Shown here piece by piece: positions 40,247 through 48,070 of a DNA stretch of 51,105 nucleotides. The stretch's first letter is position 1, and every line of letters starts with the position of its first letter. The notes below the pieces were generated by a model. That model searched no databases, was not told the origin of the DNA, and saw only the letters and a list, made by a program, of their open reading frames with translations. Position numbers and translations under genes: made by a program. Source of the stretch: CAZGUH01 sp964529005 (GTDB lineage Bacteria > Actinomycetota > Acidimicrobiia > Acidimicrobiales > Ilumatobacteraceae); NCBI GenBank assembly GCA_964529005.1, contig CAZGUH010000029.1, positions 1 to 51,105 of the forward strand, given 5' to 3'.

Positions 40247-40795
40247 ATGAGCAGCCAGGCGGAAGACGAGGCTTTGGCACCCGGGACGGCAGAATTGCGC
40301 CGAGAGTTGAGGGTGCAACTAAAGGAATTTGGGCGGCGGCTGCGGAGCGCCCGAGAGAAGGCTGAATTCACTCAGGAGCAGATTGGCGCGACGCTGGAGC
40401 TATCCAGTCACTCCGCCGTCGGGCAATGGGAGCGTGGCACGTCCATGGTGGCCATGGTGAACTTGATTGCCTTGGCCGAGACCTACAAAACCTCACTCGA
40501 TTGGATGGTATTCGGCATGAAGGGGGGAACGCTGGAGGATCGGATCGAGCGGCTGCCGGAGCCGCTATGCAGTACCGTCCGGCAGCAAGTGAAGCTAGCG
40601 CTTGAGTCTGCAGAAGAGATGGCGCGCAGCCATCCCAAGTTCTTTGACGAGAAGGAAAGTGTCCGCGACGAGGATGTCCGGCTCACGGTCTGGAACGCGG
40701 CGGAAAAGATCGCAAAGCTAAATGCGGCCCGCAAGGAAACGAAGGCGGCAGCGAAGCCGGCAAAACCACGGAAGCGCAGGAGCGGAAACGCTTGA
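40247..40795 (+). CDS. CI-like Xre-family repressor without peptidase domain (182 aa)
   Basis: Residues about 26-82 are an Xre helix-turn-helix (FGRRLRSAREKAEFTQEQIG ... AVGQWERG) with dimerising SLDWMVFG. The C-terminal half is helical and ends in Lys/Ala-rich tail. It lacks the S24/LexA peptidase domain of lambda CI. ATG 40247 is favoured; CGGACA/CAAAAT elements upstream would place the RNA start at the ATG (leaderless). Upstream in-frame ATGs at 40172 and 40196 would run through the operators. Confidence 0.8.
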   Translation: MSSQAEDEALAPGTAELRRELRVQLKEFGRRLRSAREKAEFTQEQIGATLELSSHSAVGQWERGTSMVAMVNLIALAETYKTSLDWMVFGMKGGTLEDRIERLPEPLCSTVRQQVKLALESAEEMARSHPKFFDEKESVRDEDVRLTVWNAAEKIAKLNAARKETKAAAKPAKPRKRRSGNA

Positions 40796-41391
40796 AGCGT
40801 GCCGGCATACTTGCACTGCTCCTGCTGCCGTGCGGGGTTGTTGCAGCTCAGCCTCCGCTCGAGTTTAAGGGCGTACCGATTGGTGCTACAAAGGCCGAGT
40901 TGCTGGCAACATTGCCGGGGTTCAAATGCAATGGCCAGTTTTGCTTCTGGTTCTTGCAGCTTGAGCCCGATCGCGTGTGCAAACCTCTTTCAGACATGAG
41001 CGATCGCAACAGGAAGTGCCGAGAGCAAGCCATCCTTACGTCTCGCTTTGGGCCTGGCGCGACCAAGGATTACACCGTGCGCATCGTCGAGGATCGCGTC
41101 GCCAGCGTGGCGATCACAATTTACGAAACCTCTTTTGATATCACCGTAGCGGCACTGACGGAGAAATATGGGCGCCCTACCGTGGACGAGACAAGCACTG
41201 TGCAGAATCGTGCTGGTGCGACGTTCGACAACCGCCGCGTAGCATGGAAGAGACCCGACGGCGCCATTATCGCGCAGCAACGCTCAACGAGCGTAGACGA
41301 GTCTGTCGTTCATATGACGACACACGCTGCCGCTGACGTGGCCGCAAAGGAGCGCGCAAACGAGGCGAAGTCTGGGGCGAAGCGACTTTAG
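40792..41391 (+). CDS. Secreted protein co-transcribed with the repressor, putative moron (199 aa)
   Basis: TTG start overlapping the repressor stop (TTGA), with AGGAG upstream. N-terminus KRAGILALLLLPCGVVAAQ is a signal peptide, or a lipoprotein-like one (LLPCG). Mature part has paired cysteines (CNGQFC, CKPL...CREQ) and a mixed alpha/beta pattern (FKGVPIGATKAELLA). Expressed in the lysogen with the repressor, so it should alter the host envelope, for example superinfection exclusion. DNA is less G+C-rich than the flanks. Confidence 0.7.
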   Translation: MKRAGILALLLLPCGVVAAQPPLEFKGVPIGATKAELLATLPGFKCNGQFCFWFLQLEPDRVCKPLSDMSDRNRKCREQAILTSRFGPGATKDYTVRIVEDRVASVAITIYETSFDITVAALTEKYGRPTVDETSTVQNRAGATFDNRRVAWKRPDGAIIAQQRSTSVDESVVHMTTHAAADVAAKERANEAKSGAKRL

Positions 41392-41397
41392 GGATGG

Positions 41398-42051
41398 CTA
41401 CAGATACGAGTGCCAGTGCTGCTCGGCAACGATAAGGAGGGGCGCTCCGGCCTTGCGCAATTCGACCGCCTTCTCGATCTTGCGGCCGTGCGTCGAGTGA
41501 ATCCAGTCGCGAGACCCGACCTCGCCGATCACCAGATAGCGCAACTGCTTTGAGATGCCCGCGATGGACCCGCCGCGTGCCCGAACCTGCCCTTCGCACC
41601 AATCGCGCGTCCCCGCGTAGAACTTCCCGGTGAAGCAGAAAGCGTAGCCAGAGAATTCAACGGCAGGCGCGGGGTGGTCGAACGGTAGCGTTGTAGACAT
41701 GCTCTTCTCGCCACGCGCAGGGGCGTTGCCACCAGCCGTTTGAGCTAGCAATCCAAGGAGTTCTCCCTCCTCGGCCTCAGACAGGTGCCCGTCCTCAAGG
41801 GCGGCGGCGAGGCGCGGGTATAGGACGCATGCCGGCCATTCGTGACGCACATTCGCATGCTGCTCGAGCCAGCCGAGCAGGAAGCGAGCCTCAGCGGCGA
41901 CCACCGACCCGTCGGCCACGACACCCTTGACGATGCCGACGAGCTCGTCGATGTCACGGTCTGCTACGAAGGCGCGCCGGACCCCGGCGTTCGTGGGTTG
42001 ACCATGGGGATCTCGAAGCGCCGCGCCTCTGATTCGATCGAACACCGACAT
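41398..42051 (-). CDS. BRCT-domain protein (217 aa)
   Basis: Residues about 130-215 form a BRCT domain as in bacterial NAD-dependent DNA ligase: GYAFCFTGKFYAGTRDWCEG, RARGGSIAGISKQLRYLVIG and a final strand LLIVAEQHWHSYL. N-terminal 110 residues are helical (DIDELVGIVKGVVADG, EAEEGELLGLL). Free-standing BRCT proteins are found with mobile elements. Converges on the moron gene within the immunity region, so it is likely expressed separately. Role in DNA repair or defence is inference. Confidence 0.8.
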   Translation of the reverse strand: MSVFDRIRGAALRDPHGQPTNAGVRRAFVADRDIDELVGIVKGVVADGSVVAAEARFLLGWLEQHANVRHEWPACVLYPRLAAALEDGHLSEAEEGELLGLLAQTAGGNAPARGEKSMSTTLPFDHPAPAVEFSGYAFCFTGKFYAGTRDWCEGQVRARGGSIAGISKQLRYLVIGEVGSRDWIHSTHGRKIEKAVELRKAGAPLLIVAEQHWHSYL

Positions 42052-42183
42052 CGCTAGCCCCCTTTAAGAGATGGCCCCGGCCGCCGAGCCGTGTTTCAGC
42101 GGAGCAATGGCCGGGCCAGTTACAGCGGGGCGGCGTTCCACAGGTCGCCGCTCGTCAGTACGCGCTCACGCCATGAGATAAAT

Positions 42184-42224
42184 TGGTAGTACCCCTTGCA
42201 TTCATTTGGTAGTGTTGCTACCAT
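42184..42224 (+). promoter_or_regulatory. Rightward early promoter with two operators
   Basis: -35 TTGCAT (42196-42201), 17-bp spacer, -10 TACCAT (42219-42224). O1 42207-42223 (TGGTAGTGTTGCTACCA) is perfect and overlaps the -10. O2 42184-42200 (TGGTAGTACCCCTTGCA) is degenerate and overlaps the -35. It mirrors the cro-side promoter almost base for base. Confidence 0.8.
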
Positions 42225-42263
42225 GTCTCCATCGCCCCACCCCGGGGCACACGGAGACCGCAG

Positions 42264-42464
42264 ATGACGCTGTACACCGCAAGGGAGGGCGAAGACGCCC
42301 GGATGATCGAGGCGCCGAGCAAGGCTGCGGCCTGGGCGCATGTCCGGCAGGGAATCAGCCTGAAGGCGACGACGCCGAGCGAGGCGGCGAAGCTGACGGC
42401 GGCCGGGGTGGTGATCGAGGAGGCCGGCAAGGCGGGCGAGCCGGCGGGCGGGAGCGACGCGTGA
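42264..42464 (+). CDS. First rightward early protein (66 aa)
   Basis: ATG about 33 bases after the predicted RNA start, with GGAG upstream. Acidic, helical (TLYTAREGEDARMIEAPSK). It resembles small phage proteins that precede recombination genes; no function known. GTGA-coupled to the next gene. Confidence 0.65.
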   Translation: MTLYTAREGEDARMIEAPSKAAAWAHVRQGISLKATTPSEAAKLTAAGVVIEEAGKAGEPAGGSDA

Positions 42465-42610
42465 TTGCCCACCTGCGGCACCTGATCCGCGCGGCGATCT
42501 ACCGGGTGGCCGAGCTGCACGTCGCTGGCAGGCACGAGCTGGCAGCCGGTGCGCGGCGTCTGGTGGCGTTCCTGCGGGCGAAGCTGGCGATCGCGCGGGC
42601 GGCGGCATGA
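42461..42610 (+). CDS. Small amphipathic helical protein (49 aa)
   Basis: GTG start overlapping the previous stop. Almost entirely helix of Ala, Arg, Leu and His (VIAHLRHLIRAAIYRVAEL). Could be membrane-surface bound. Unknown. Confidence 0.5.
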   Translation: MIAHLRHLIRAAIYRVAELHVAGRHELAAGARRLVAFLRAKLAIARAAA

Positions 42611-42795
42611 CCACCCTCGAATACATGCGCCAGCAGGCGACCTACTACGCGCGCCACGCCGAGGAAGCGTATCGGTCCGACGCGCCGGACACCGCGCGCG
42701 AGCACCGGGAGAAGGCGAAGTTCTACGAGGCGGCCGTCCGCGCGCTGATGGCCGCGAACAGCGACCGGCCGTTGCTGACGACGAGGTCGGCATGA
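42607..42795 (+). CDS. Small hypothetical protein (62 aa)
   Basis: ATGA overlap. Helical, charged (YMRQQATYYARHAEEAYRSD). No family recognised. Confidence 0.6.
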   Translation: MTTLEYMRQQATYYARHAEEAYRSDAPDTAREHREKAKFYEAAVRALMAANSDRPLLTTRSA

Positions 42796-42989
42796 GCGCC
42801 GTGAAGAAGAAGGCGAGTAAGCCGGTCGTTGTGGACGTCCGGCTGCCAGTCGCGCTGATCGGTCTATTGGACGAATGGGCCGCGGAAGGGCTGCTCGGCA
42901 ACACGCGTGAGGAGGTCGTCCTGCACGTGCTGCGGCACTACCTGTTCGCGCAGGCTCGTGCTGATAAGGCCAGCGGGAGGCCAGCATGA
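42792..42989 (+). CDS. Ribbon-helix-helix-like protein (65 aa)
   Basis: Basic N-terminus, strand VVVDVRLPVALIGLLDEWAA, then helix NTREEVVLHVLRHYLF: the strand-helix-helix pattern of Arc/MetJ-type DNA-binding proteins. ATGA-coupled. Confidence 0.65.
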   Translation: MSAVKKKASKPVVVDVRLPVALIGLLDEWAAEGLLGNTREEVVLHVLRHYLFAQARADKASGRPA

Positions 42990-43297
42990 CCACCGTCCTC
43001 GCCCGCCTGTCCGAGCGCGCCGCGACGCTCGGCTATGAGCGCTACGAACGCGAGGGTCCGAAGTACCTGCTGGCCTGCCTGCGCGGCGAGTTCGGCGACC
43101 TGTCGAAGCAGGCTGCCGAGCACTGGGTCGCGGACATGCACGCCGAGCACCCGGACCACGAAGGCGTCGCCGTGCGCTACATCGCCGACCACGAGCGCGT
43201 GCTGTTCGAAGCGGCTGGCGACGACGAAGAACGGCTGCGCGACGAGTACGCCGACCGCCGGTGCGACGAGATGCGCGACGAGCGGGAGGCGGCGTGA
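42986..43297 (+). CDS. Hypothetical early protein (103 aa)
   Basis: Acidic, helical, with GYERYEREGPKYLLACLRG and a C-terminus of Asp/Glu/Arg. TGATG link to the next gene. Unknown. Confidence 0.65.
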   Translation: MTTVLARLSERAATLGYERYEREGPKYLLACLRGEFGDLSKQAAEHWVADMHAEHPDHEGVAVRYIADHERVLFEAAGDDEERLRDEYADRRCDEMRDEREAA

Positions 43298-43491
43298 TGG
43301 ACGAACAGGCGGTCCAGCGAGCCGTGACCAACCAGCGCATGGTCGCGGCCGAGCTGGTCGGCTACGTCGGGCAGATGCTCGCGGACGGCGACGAGATGAC
43401 GATCCACCGCGAGTCGCTGCGCGAGTACATCGCGCGCTACGAGCGGTTCCGCGCCGCCGAGCGTGCAGCCATCGAGGCGGACGCGCCATGA
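43297..43491 (+). CDS. Hypothetical early protein (64 aa)
   Basis: ATG shares its A with the preceding TGA. Helical (VTNQRMVAAELVGYVGQML). Unknown. Confidence 0.6.
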   Translation: MDEQAVQRAVTNQRMVAAELVGYVGQMLADGDEMTIHRESLREYIARYERFRAAERAAIEADAP

Positions 43492-43688
43492 GCCAATCCC
43501 AAGCGCAGTTCGCTTTGGCTCTCATCGGCTTTCTTCTGACGTGGTTCTCATCCATGTTTTTGTGGATCGAGCATCCCGAGGGCGCACAGCGGAAGCTCAT
43601 GTTCGGCCTGCTCGGTCTGGGCCTCGTGTTCCTGTCGCCGATGCTGACCATGCTATGGAGCGCCGCGATTCTCGGAGGCGCGCCATGA
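43488..43688 (+). CDS. Two-span membrane protein (66 aa)
   Basis: Two hydrophobic helices: ALALIGFLLTWFSSMFLW and LMFGLLGLGLVFLSPMLTML. ATGA-coupled. Early membrane proteins of phages can block superinfection, but nothing specific is seen. Confidence 0.65.
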   Translation: MSQSQAQFALALIGFLLTWFSSMFLWIEHPEGAQRKLMFGLLGLGLVFLSPMLTMLWSAAILGGAP

Positions 43689-43837
43689 CCCAAACCATCC
43701 GCCAACGCCGCGCGCTGCTGGACATCGGCAAGCCGGCGCGCAGGACTGGGTTCGATGTCGACGTGCTGATCGGCTGGATGGGCATCGTCGGCAGCGTGGC
43801 GCTGGTCGTGCTGGCGTGGGCGGGAGTGTTCGAGTGA
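43685..43837 (+). CDS. Single-span membrane protein (50 aa)
   Basis: Basic N-terminal half, then helix VLIGWMGIVGSVALVVLAWA. ATGA start; its stop overlaps the next GTG. Confidence 0.6.
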   Translation: MTQTIRQRRALLDIGKPARRTGFDVDVLIGWMGIVGSVALVVLAWAGVFE

Positions 43838-44019
43838 GCGCGTCATCGTTTCTGGAGCGCAAGCATGCCGCCGAGGAGGAGTTGCGCCGCGTGCTTCGCG
43901 AACACGTCGCCCCGCTCATCAAGGAACTCGGCGCGTCCGATTGCGACATCGATCTGAACTGGATGCGCTACGTCGACGGCGAGGCTGACCCCGTCGTCAA
44001 CCTGCGGATCAGGACATGA
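43834..44019 (+). CDS. Hypothetical early protein (61 aa)
   Basis: GTG start (GTGA). Helix then strand pattern, DCDIDLNWMRYVDGEADPVV. Unknown. Confidence 0.6.
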   Translation: MSASSFLERKHAAEEELRRVLREHVAPLIKELGASDCDIDLNWMRYVDGEADPVVNLRIRT

Positions 44020-44246
44020 CCCCGCCCACCGACCCCCGAGCCGCCATGGCCGCCATCGAAGCCAGTCTATTGGCCGACGACGCGCTGACCAGGATGCGCG
44101 GTCAGTTCCTCGACCTTTTCGTCCGGCCCGAGGACCGCGAGCTCGCCGCCATCACGCTGCGCAACCTCCTCTGCATCGCGTACTCGATGGGCGGGGCGGC
44201 GGCGGCGACCGACCTGGCGGAGCGGCTGACGAGGTTGTCGCGATGA
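44016..44246 (+). CDS. Hypothetical early protein (76 aa)
   Basis: Helical; LTRMRGQFLDLFVRPEDREL and LLCIAYSMGGAAAATDLAE. ATGA-coupled to the exonuclease gene downstream. Confidence 0.6.
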   Translation: MTPPTDPRAAMAAIEASLLADDALTRMRGQFLDLFVRPEDRELAAITLRNLLCIAYSMGGAAAATDLAERLTRLSR

Positions 44247-45175
44247 AGATGGCCGACTACATCGCGCACAAGGCGGTCAGCGCGTCCGTCCTGCGCACGC
44301 TGATCGAACGCTGCCCGGCTGCGGCGTGGTTCGAGTCGCCGTGGAATCCTGACCGACCGGCCGACCATTCGGACGCGTCGGACGCCGGCACGATCGCCCA
44401 CTCGATCCTGCTGGAAGGCTCGCGGGACTGCGTCGAGATCATCGACCCGTTCGACCATCCGGCCAAGACGACGGGCGCGATACCGGAGGGCTGGACGAAC
44501 GCCAGCATCCGCGCGGCAAGGGACGCAGCCAGAGCCGCCGGGAAGATTCCAGTGCTGCCGACCGACATGGTCGCGATCGACGCGATGGTCGCGTCCGCTC
44601 GGCGTTTCATCGACAGCCTGCGCGTCCCACAGCCGGCGGTCTGGCAGATGTTCCAGCCGGGCGGCGGCGAGTCCGAGGTGACGATCCTGTGGGACGAGAA
44701 CGGAACGCCCTGCAAGGCGCGGCCGGACCGCATCGCGACAGCCCGCGACCTGATGGGCGACCTCAAGTTCACCAAGCGCAGCGCGGAGCCGTCCGGGTGG
44801 GGCCGCTCGATGCTCTACGGCGAGGGCTACTACCTGTCGCCGCCCTGGTATCGGCGCGGCGTGAAGCGCGCGTTCGGCGTCGAGAACGCCGACTACATCT
44901 ACATCGTTTGCGAACAGGACCCGCCGTACCTGTGCTCGGCCGTCGGCCTGCCGCCGGAAGGATGGGCGCTCGGCGAGCCGCAAGTGTCGGCCGCCCTGTC
45001 GCAGTGGCAGCGCTGCTTCGCGGCCGACGACTGGCCGGCCTACCCGCCCACCGTCTGCTATCCGGACCCGCCCGCCTACAAGGCCGCGCAATGGGAGGAC
45101 CGCCAGCTATCCGGCGACTGGCGCCTGCTGTTCCCTGATCTTGCCGAAAAGGTGCGCACGTATGAGAGGACTTGA
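44243..45175 (+). CDS. RecE-type PD-(D/E)XK exonuclease (310 aa)
   Basis: YIAHKAVSASVLRTLIERCP and SDAGTIAHSILLEG begin the DUF3799/RecE-like fold. The core is TPCKARPDRI followed by LMGDLKFTKRS, giving the D-x-K (Asp, Lys) catalytic pair; later GWGRSMLYGEGYYLS. A 5'-3' exonuclease for homologous recombination, paired with the ATPase two genes downstream. Confidence 0.8.
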   Translation: MKMADYIAHKAVSASVLRTLIERCPAAAWFESPWNPDRPADHSDASDAGTIAHSILLEGSRDCVEIIDPFDHPAKTTGAIPEGWTNASIRAARDAARAAGKIPVLPTDMVAIDAMVASARRFIDSLRVPQPAVWQMFQPGGGESEVTILWDENGTPCKARPDRIATARDLMGDLKFTKRSAEPSGWGRSMLYGEGYYLSPPWYRRGVKRAFGVENADYIYIVCEQDPPYLCSAVGLPPEGWALGEPQVSAALSQWQRCFAADDWPAYPPTVCYPDPPAYKAAQWEDRQLSGDWRLLFPDLAEKVRTYERT

Positions 45176-45431
45176 TCTGCTCGGGCTTCGCGGCCGGGAC
45201 CGCGTCACCGGCTTTGTCGGGGTGGTGACGTCGGTCAGCTACGACCTGTACGGCTGCGTGATGGTGGTCCTGTCGCCGCCCGTCGACGACAAGGGCGAGG
45301 TCCACGACGGCAAATGGTTCGATTCGCATCGCATCGAGGTCATCGACGGAAAGCCCGTCATGGCGGCTCCGGACTTCGGAGACGTCAAGGGTCCGGCCGA
45401 GAAGCCGCGCATGCCGTCGGGGCCGCGATGA
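45162..45431 (+). CDS. Small conserved phage protein (89 aa)
   Basis: LRGRDRVTGFVGVVTSVSYDLYGC and KWFDSHRIEVIDGKPV: a beta-rich domain often seen beside phage recombination genes. Overlaps the exonuclease end by 14 bp. Function unknown. Confidence 0.7.
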   Translation: MRGLDLLGLRGRDRVTGFVGVVTSVSYDLYGCVMVVLSPPVDDKGEVHDGKWFDSHRIEVIDGKPVMAAPDFGDVKGPAEKPRMPSGPR

Positions 45432-46345
45432 GCTTCACCTTTCGCCCTGCGATCCGTTCGAACGTCGGCCTGTTGATCGGCCTGGCGGGCGCGAGCGGGT
45501 CCGGAAAGACGTTCACGGCGATGCGCCTCGCGTCCGGCATTGCCGGCGACAAGCGCTTCGCGGTGATCGACACCGAGGCCGGCCGCGCGACGCACTATGC
45601 CGATCAATTCGCGTTCGACCACGGCGATATGCAGCCGCCGTTCCGACCGGAGGCATACGAGCAAGCCATCCTCGCGGCCGACAAGGCCGGCTATCCCGTG
45701 ATCGTCGTCGACTCGATGAGTCACGAATACGCCGGCGAGGGCGGGCTGCTCGACTGGCAGGAAGAGGAGTTCCAGCGGATGGGTGGTCGCGACGCCGTGA
45801 AGATGGCGTCCTGGATCAAGCCCAAGATGGCGCATAAGCACATGGTCGCGCGGCTGCTGCAACTGCGCGCGCACCTGATCCTCTGCTTCCGCGCCGAGGA
45901 GAAGATCGACATCATCAAGGAGGACGGCAAGACGAAGATCGTCCCCAAGGTGTCTCCGACCGGCTTCGTGGGATGGCAGCCGGTCTGCGAGAAGAACCTG
46001 CCGTATGAGCTGACGGCGTCGTTCCTGCTGACGGCGGATGCGCCGGGCGTGCCGAAGCCGATCAAGTTGCAGGAGCAGCACCGCGCCCTCTTCCCGCTCG
46101 ACGAGCCGATCACCGAGGAGTCGGGCCGGCGCATCGCCGAATGGGCCGCCGGCAAGGTCGCCGAGCCGGACCCGATCGTCGAGGCCACGTTTGCGCGCCT
46201 CAGGACGGACGCGATGTCCGGCGGGTCGGCCAAGGTTAAGGCGGAATGGGAAGCGCTGCCGCCGCCGATGAAACATGCCTTGCAACCGCGCCTCGATCAA
46301 CTGCGCGCGATCGCGAAGCAAGTCGACATAGGGATGCAGCCATGA
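45428..46345 (+). CDS. RecA-like ATPase, Sak4/AAA_24-type recombinase candidate (305 aa)
   Basis: Walker A GLAGASGSGKTFTAMRLA (residues about 18-35), Walker B PVIVVDSMSHEY, and LLQLRAHLILCFRAEEKIDI. This is the AAA_24/Sak4-like layout of phage single-strand annealing ATPases. Next to an exonuclease gene it probably forms a two-component recombination system. ATG at 45428 (ATGA). Confidence 0.75.
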   Translation: MSFTFRPAIRSNVGLLIGLAGASGSGKTFTAMRLASGIAGDKRFAVIDTEAGRATHYADQFAFDHGDMQPPFRPEAYEQAILAADKAGYPVIVVDSMSHEYAGEGGLLDWQEEEFQRMGGRDAVKMASWIKPKMAHKHMVARLLQLRAHLILCFRAEEKIDIIKEDGKTKIVPKVSPTGFVGWQPVCEKNLPYELTASFLLTADAPGVPKPIKLQEQHRALFPLDEPITEESGRRIAEWAAGKVAEPDPIVEATFARLRTDAMSGGSAKVKAEWEALPPPMKHALQPRLDQLRAIAKQVDIGMQP

Positions 46346-46620
46346 GCGCCGATCCGCAGGAATTCGAGCTCGAACAGCCCACGCCCGGCATGCCTTCCGA
46401 GCACGTCATCGAGGAGCTGGTCCACTGCTTCAACGTCGCGAAGGACTACGCGGGCGCGTTCCGCGATGCCGTGAAGGCGCAGGCCGAGAAGCACAAGCTC
46501 TCGCCCTCCGCGCTGCGCAAGTACGTCGCGGCACGCGCTGGCGACGGCGACAAGATGGAAGCGTTGAACAAGGAAGCCGACGACCTGGAGCGGCTCCTAT
46601 CGGCCACGGAGGAGGCATGA
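46342..46620 (+). CDS. Hypothetical early protein, helical (92 aa)
   Basis: Acidic N-terminus, then KAQAEKHKLSPSALRKYVAA and a coiled-coil end. Resembles small proteins encoded after phage recombinases. ATGA on both sides. Confidence 0.65.
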   Translation: MSADPQEFELEQPTPGMPSEHVIEELVHCFNVAKDYAGAFRDAVKAQAEKHKLSPSALRKYVAARAGDGDKMEALNKEADDLERLLSATEEA

Positions 46621-46814
46621 ACATCCTGAACCCCGGCTTTCGTTGGATCCCGCCGGACGACGATTCGACGGCCTTCCGTGCCCGCCAGATGGCGCGGATG
46701 GCTGCTGCTCAACGGGCGAAAGCGGATGCTGCCCAAGGCCCGCGTCACCCCGGGACCGGCGGCAGCGCAGCGAGTAGCCCACTCTCACCGCAGCGCTCCG
46801 GCAAGGCAGGCTGA
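46617..46814 (+). CDS. Hypothetical early protein (65 aa)
   Basis: FRWIPPDDDSTAFRARQMARM, followed by a low-complexity Ser/Gly/Pro tail. ATGA start. Unknown. Confidence 0.55.
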   Translation: MNILNPGFRWIPPDDDSTAFRARQMARMAAAQRAKADAAQGPRHPGTGGSAASSPLSPQRSGKAG

Positions 46815-46815
46815 C

Positions 46816-47196
46816 ATGCCGCAAGTGCTCCGCGACCTCACCGGCCAGACGTTCGGCCGCCTCACCATCATCGGCCGGGCCGACCGACCGCCGGGCAAGT
46901 CGAACGCGACATGGTGGGCCTATCACTGCACGTGCGGCAACGGCGGCAAGGCCACGAGTCAGGCACTCGTGCGCGGCGGCGTCCGGTCGTGCGGATGCTT
47001 CCGCAAGGAACGCATGGCAGCGATAGCGCGGGCCAACGGCGCACGCGCGGCAGCGAATGCGCGCGCTGCGAAAGCGCGCCACGCGGCGCAAGAGAAGGCG
47101 GCGGCCGACCGCTACGCACCGAAGACCTGGACGGGCGCCGAATCCGCCGCCCGCAACCTTGAGGCCGCATGGAGCGGCATACGGAGAGACGCATGA
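46816..47196 (+). CDS. Zinc-finger DNA-binding protein (126 aa)
   Basis: DLTGQTFGRLTIIGRA and YHCTCGNGG ... RSCGCFRKE: the four-Cys zinc module usually found at the N-terminus of phage AP2/HNH proteins. Here it is followed only by an Ala/Arg-rich helix, with no nuclease domain, so it may be a remnant or a stand-alone DNA-binding protein. Confidence 0.7.
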   Translation: MPQVLRDLTGQTFGRLTIIGRADRPPGKSNATWWAYHCTCGNGGKATSQALVRGGVRSCGCFRKERMAAIARANGARAAANARAAKARHAAQEKAAADRYAPKTWTGAESAARNLEAAWSGIRRDA

Positions 47197-47582
47197 ACAT
47201 CATCGAAGTCAACGGCCAATTCGGCAGCTACGCCACGCAGAAGATCGCGCCCTTCCCGCTCGACGGAATCGCGGCGGTCGAGTTCACGGTCCCGCAGGAC
47301 ACGCCCGCCGGCAAGCAGGGTGGCCTGTTCTTCGCCGATGACCGCACCGGGCCGCGGAAGCGCACGGCATCGCTTGCTGCTGCGCCCGGCGTCCTCAATG
47401 CGCCGTGGCCGTACAGCATGAGCGGCAGCACGATCAGCTTTAACTACATCATCGGCGCGGCCCCGCGCTTCATCGGCCAGTGCCGCTTGGAGCCGGGCGG
47501 CACGTACTACGTGAACATTCAGACCGTGCGGTCCGACGTCACGGACAACCCGATGGTCTACACGATGCGAGCGCCGGAGTGA
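47193..47582 (+). CDS. Hypothetical beta-rich protein (129 aa)
   Basis: NGQFGSYATQKIAPFPLDG, STISFNYIIGAAPRFIG and RLEPGGTYYVNIQTVRS suggest a beta-sandwich. No signal peptide. ATGA start, GTGA end. Unknown. Confidence 0.65.
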   Translation: MNIIEVNGQFGSYATQKIAPFPLDGIAAVEFTVPQDTPAGKQGGLFFADDRTGPRKRTASLAAAPGVLNAPWPYSMSGSTISFNYIIGAAPRFIGQCRLEPGGTYYVNIQTVRSDVTDNPMVYTMRAPE

Positions 47583-47668
47583 CCGACTTTCTCTGCGCCG
47601 TCGGCGTGATCGTGGGCGTCTGCGCCGCCTTCTATGCGGGGCATCTGGTGACGAGGGAGCACGAGTAA
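47579..47668 (+). CDS. Tiny single-span membrane protein (29 aa)
   Basis: GTG start. DFLCAVGVIVGVCAAFYAGH is one helix, then a short charged tail. Stop TAA overlaps the next ATG by one base. Confidence 0.5.
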   Translation: MTDFLCAVGVIVGVCAAFYAGHLVTREHE

Positions 47669-48039
47669 TGGCCATCCCCTACGAGAACGCCACCAGCGGC
47701 GAGCGTGCCGTCAACGACATGCAGAAGGTCCTGCGCGGCTTCGGCTGCACCAGCTTCGGCCAGATGATGGATTACGAGGCCGGCGAGCTGCTGGTGCAGT
47801 TCCGCTACCGCGGCTACCCGGTGAGCGTGAAGGCCAGCGTCAACGGCTATGCCGCAGCGTGGCTCAAGGAACACCCATACAGCCACCGCAGCCGCAGCAC
47901 GCGGGTCGACCACGAGCGGAAGGCGAAGGACGTCGCCAGCGTCGCGATCTATTCGATCCTGCGCGACTGGATCAAGGGCCAGATCACAGCGGTCGAAACC
48001 GGGATTCTGTCGTTCGAGGGCGCGGGAGGCGTCCGCTAA
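47668..48039 (+). CDS. Hypothetical early protein (123 aa)
   Basis: GFGCTSFGQMMDYEAGELLV and EHPYSHRSRSTRVDHERKAK. Alpha/beta. Shares the A of its ATG with the preceding TAA. Unknown. Confidence 0.65.
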   Translation: MAIPYENATSGERAVNDMQKVLRGFGCTSFGQMMDYEAGELLVQFRYRGYPVSVKASVNGYAAAWLKEHPYSHRSRSTRVDHERKAKDVASVAIYSILRDWIKGQITAVETGILSFEGAGGVR

Positions 48040-48070
48040 GTGGCATTCGGACGACTGCCCCGGCGATAGC

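Noticed and set aside
42062..42151. Inverted repeats GGCCCCGGCC/GGCCGGGCC and GCGGCG/CGCCGC as terminators
   Set aside because: Long or 10-nt loops and no T runs; may be chance in G+C-rich DNA.
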